Shown: one piece after another, positions 63,966 to 64,000 of the stretch
Numbering within the stretch: the first letter of the stretch is position 1
How the letters are laid out: each line of letters begins with the position of its first letter
Origin: Corynebacterium glucuronolyticum
GTDB lineage: Bacteria; Actinomycetota; Actinomycetes; Mycobacteriales; Mycobacteriaceae
NCBI GenBank assembly: GCA_022772305.1
Contig: JALFAQ010000090.1
Span: 1-64,000 of the forward strand
DNA length: 64,000 nt
Reading direction: 5' to 3'
Program-made: the position numbers and the translations under genes
The notes under the pieces: model-generated
The model's database searches: none
Told to the model about the DNA's origin: nothing
Seen by the model: only the letters and a program-made list of their open reading frames with translations

Positions 63966-64000
63966 TCGGGACAACAGGATTTGAACCTGCGACCCCCTGC
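63966..64000 (-). tRNA. tRNA 3' part, probably tRNA-Pro, cut by the window edge
   Basis: Read on the minus strand: GCAGGGGGTCGCAGG, then the T-loop TTCAAAT, CCTGT and an acceptor strand TGTCCCG with discriminator A; CCA is not encoded. The anticodon lies outside the window. The variable-loop pattern GGGGTCG and the acceptor ending in CCCG-A are like proline tRNAs, but glycine or another type cannot be excluded. Confidence 0.8.

Overview
The window reads as chromosome from a Corynebacterium. Coding sequence is GC-rich with strong codon bias. Regulatory sites look corynebacterial: a perfect TGTGA-N6-TCACA GlxR/CRP-type site and a DtxR-like box in front of ferritin. At least eight genes appear to begin directly downstream of a TANNNT -10 box, as in leaderless actinobacterial transcripts. 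From memory, long stretches keep the gene order of C. glutamicum: aecD-brnQ, then a BCCT carrier, then lepA-rpsT-holA-comEC-comEA-degV-gpgP-rsfS-nadD-proA-proB-obg-rpmA-rplU-rne-ndk-DUF4233-folC-valS, then mdh-tetR-clpX-clpP2-clpP1-tig. No rRNA, CRISPR array, prophage or intact insertion sequence was seen. The only tRNA is cut by the right edge.

Layout. 1-1.7 kb: two lipoproteins and the start of a small protein that overlaps the first. 1.9-6.5 kb: an ABC exporter, the C-S lyase aecD and the branched-chain amino acid carrier brnQ, which has its own promoter and a folded leader. 6.6-8.3 kb: an arsRBC-type operon (ArsR, Acr3, ArsC) with repeated operator-like sequences. 8.4-14.3 kb: an AEC carrier diverging from a complete dipeptide-type ABC importer. 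14.3-16.1 kb: an eroded gene, an ADP-ribosylglycohydrolase and an orphan small protein. 16.2-20.6 kb: glycerol use (glpD, glpF, glpK). 20.6-27.3 kb: ribokinase, ferritin, BCCT transporter, a thiosulfate transporter fused to its TusA-like partner, two secreted CAP-type proteins and a small antitoxin-like protein.

27.3-54 kb is mainly core metabolism and translation on the minus strand. Islands inside it are a cutinase, an HNH endonuclease, a hydroxyacid dehydrogenase, a frameshifted gene beside ndk, and an AT-richer stretch at 48.3-49.2 kb with no convincing gene. 54-64 kb holds a surface-anchored phosphatase-like protein whose metal ligands are almost all gone, a frameshifted membrane protein, malate dehydrogenase, a TetR regulator, ClpX, a PcaD-like hydrolase, ClpP2/ClpP1, trigger factor and the tRNA.

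Working together: GlpF, GlpK and GlpD take glycerol to dihydroxyacetone phosphate. ClpX with ClpP1/P2 and trigger factor form a proteostasis block. ComEA, ComEC and HolA sit together as in many actinobacteria. RNase E, L21, L27 and Obg form the ribosome/RNA block. Three loci carry apparent frameshifts, which may be true decay or assembly errors. All family assignments come from reading motifs; no database search was run.
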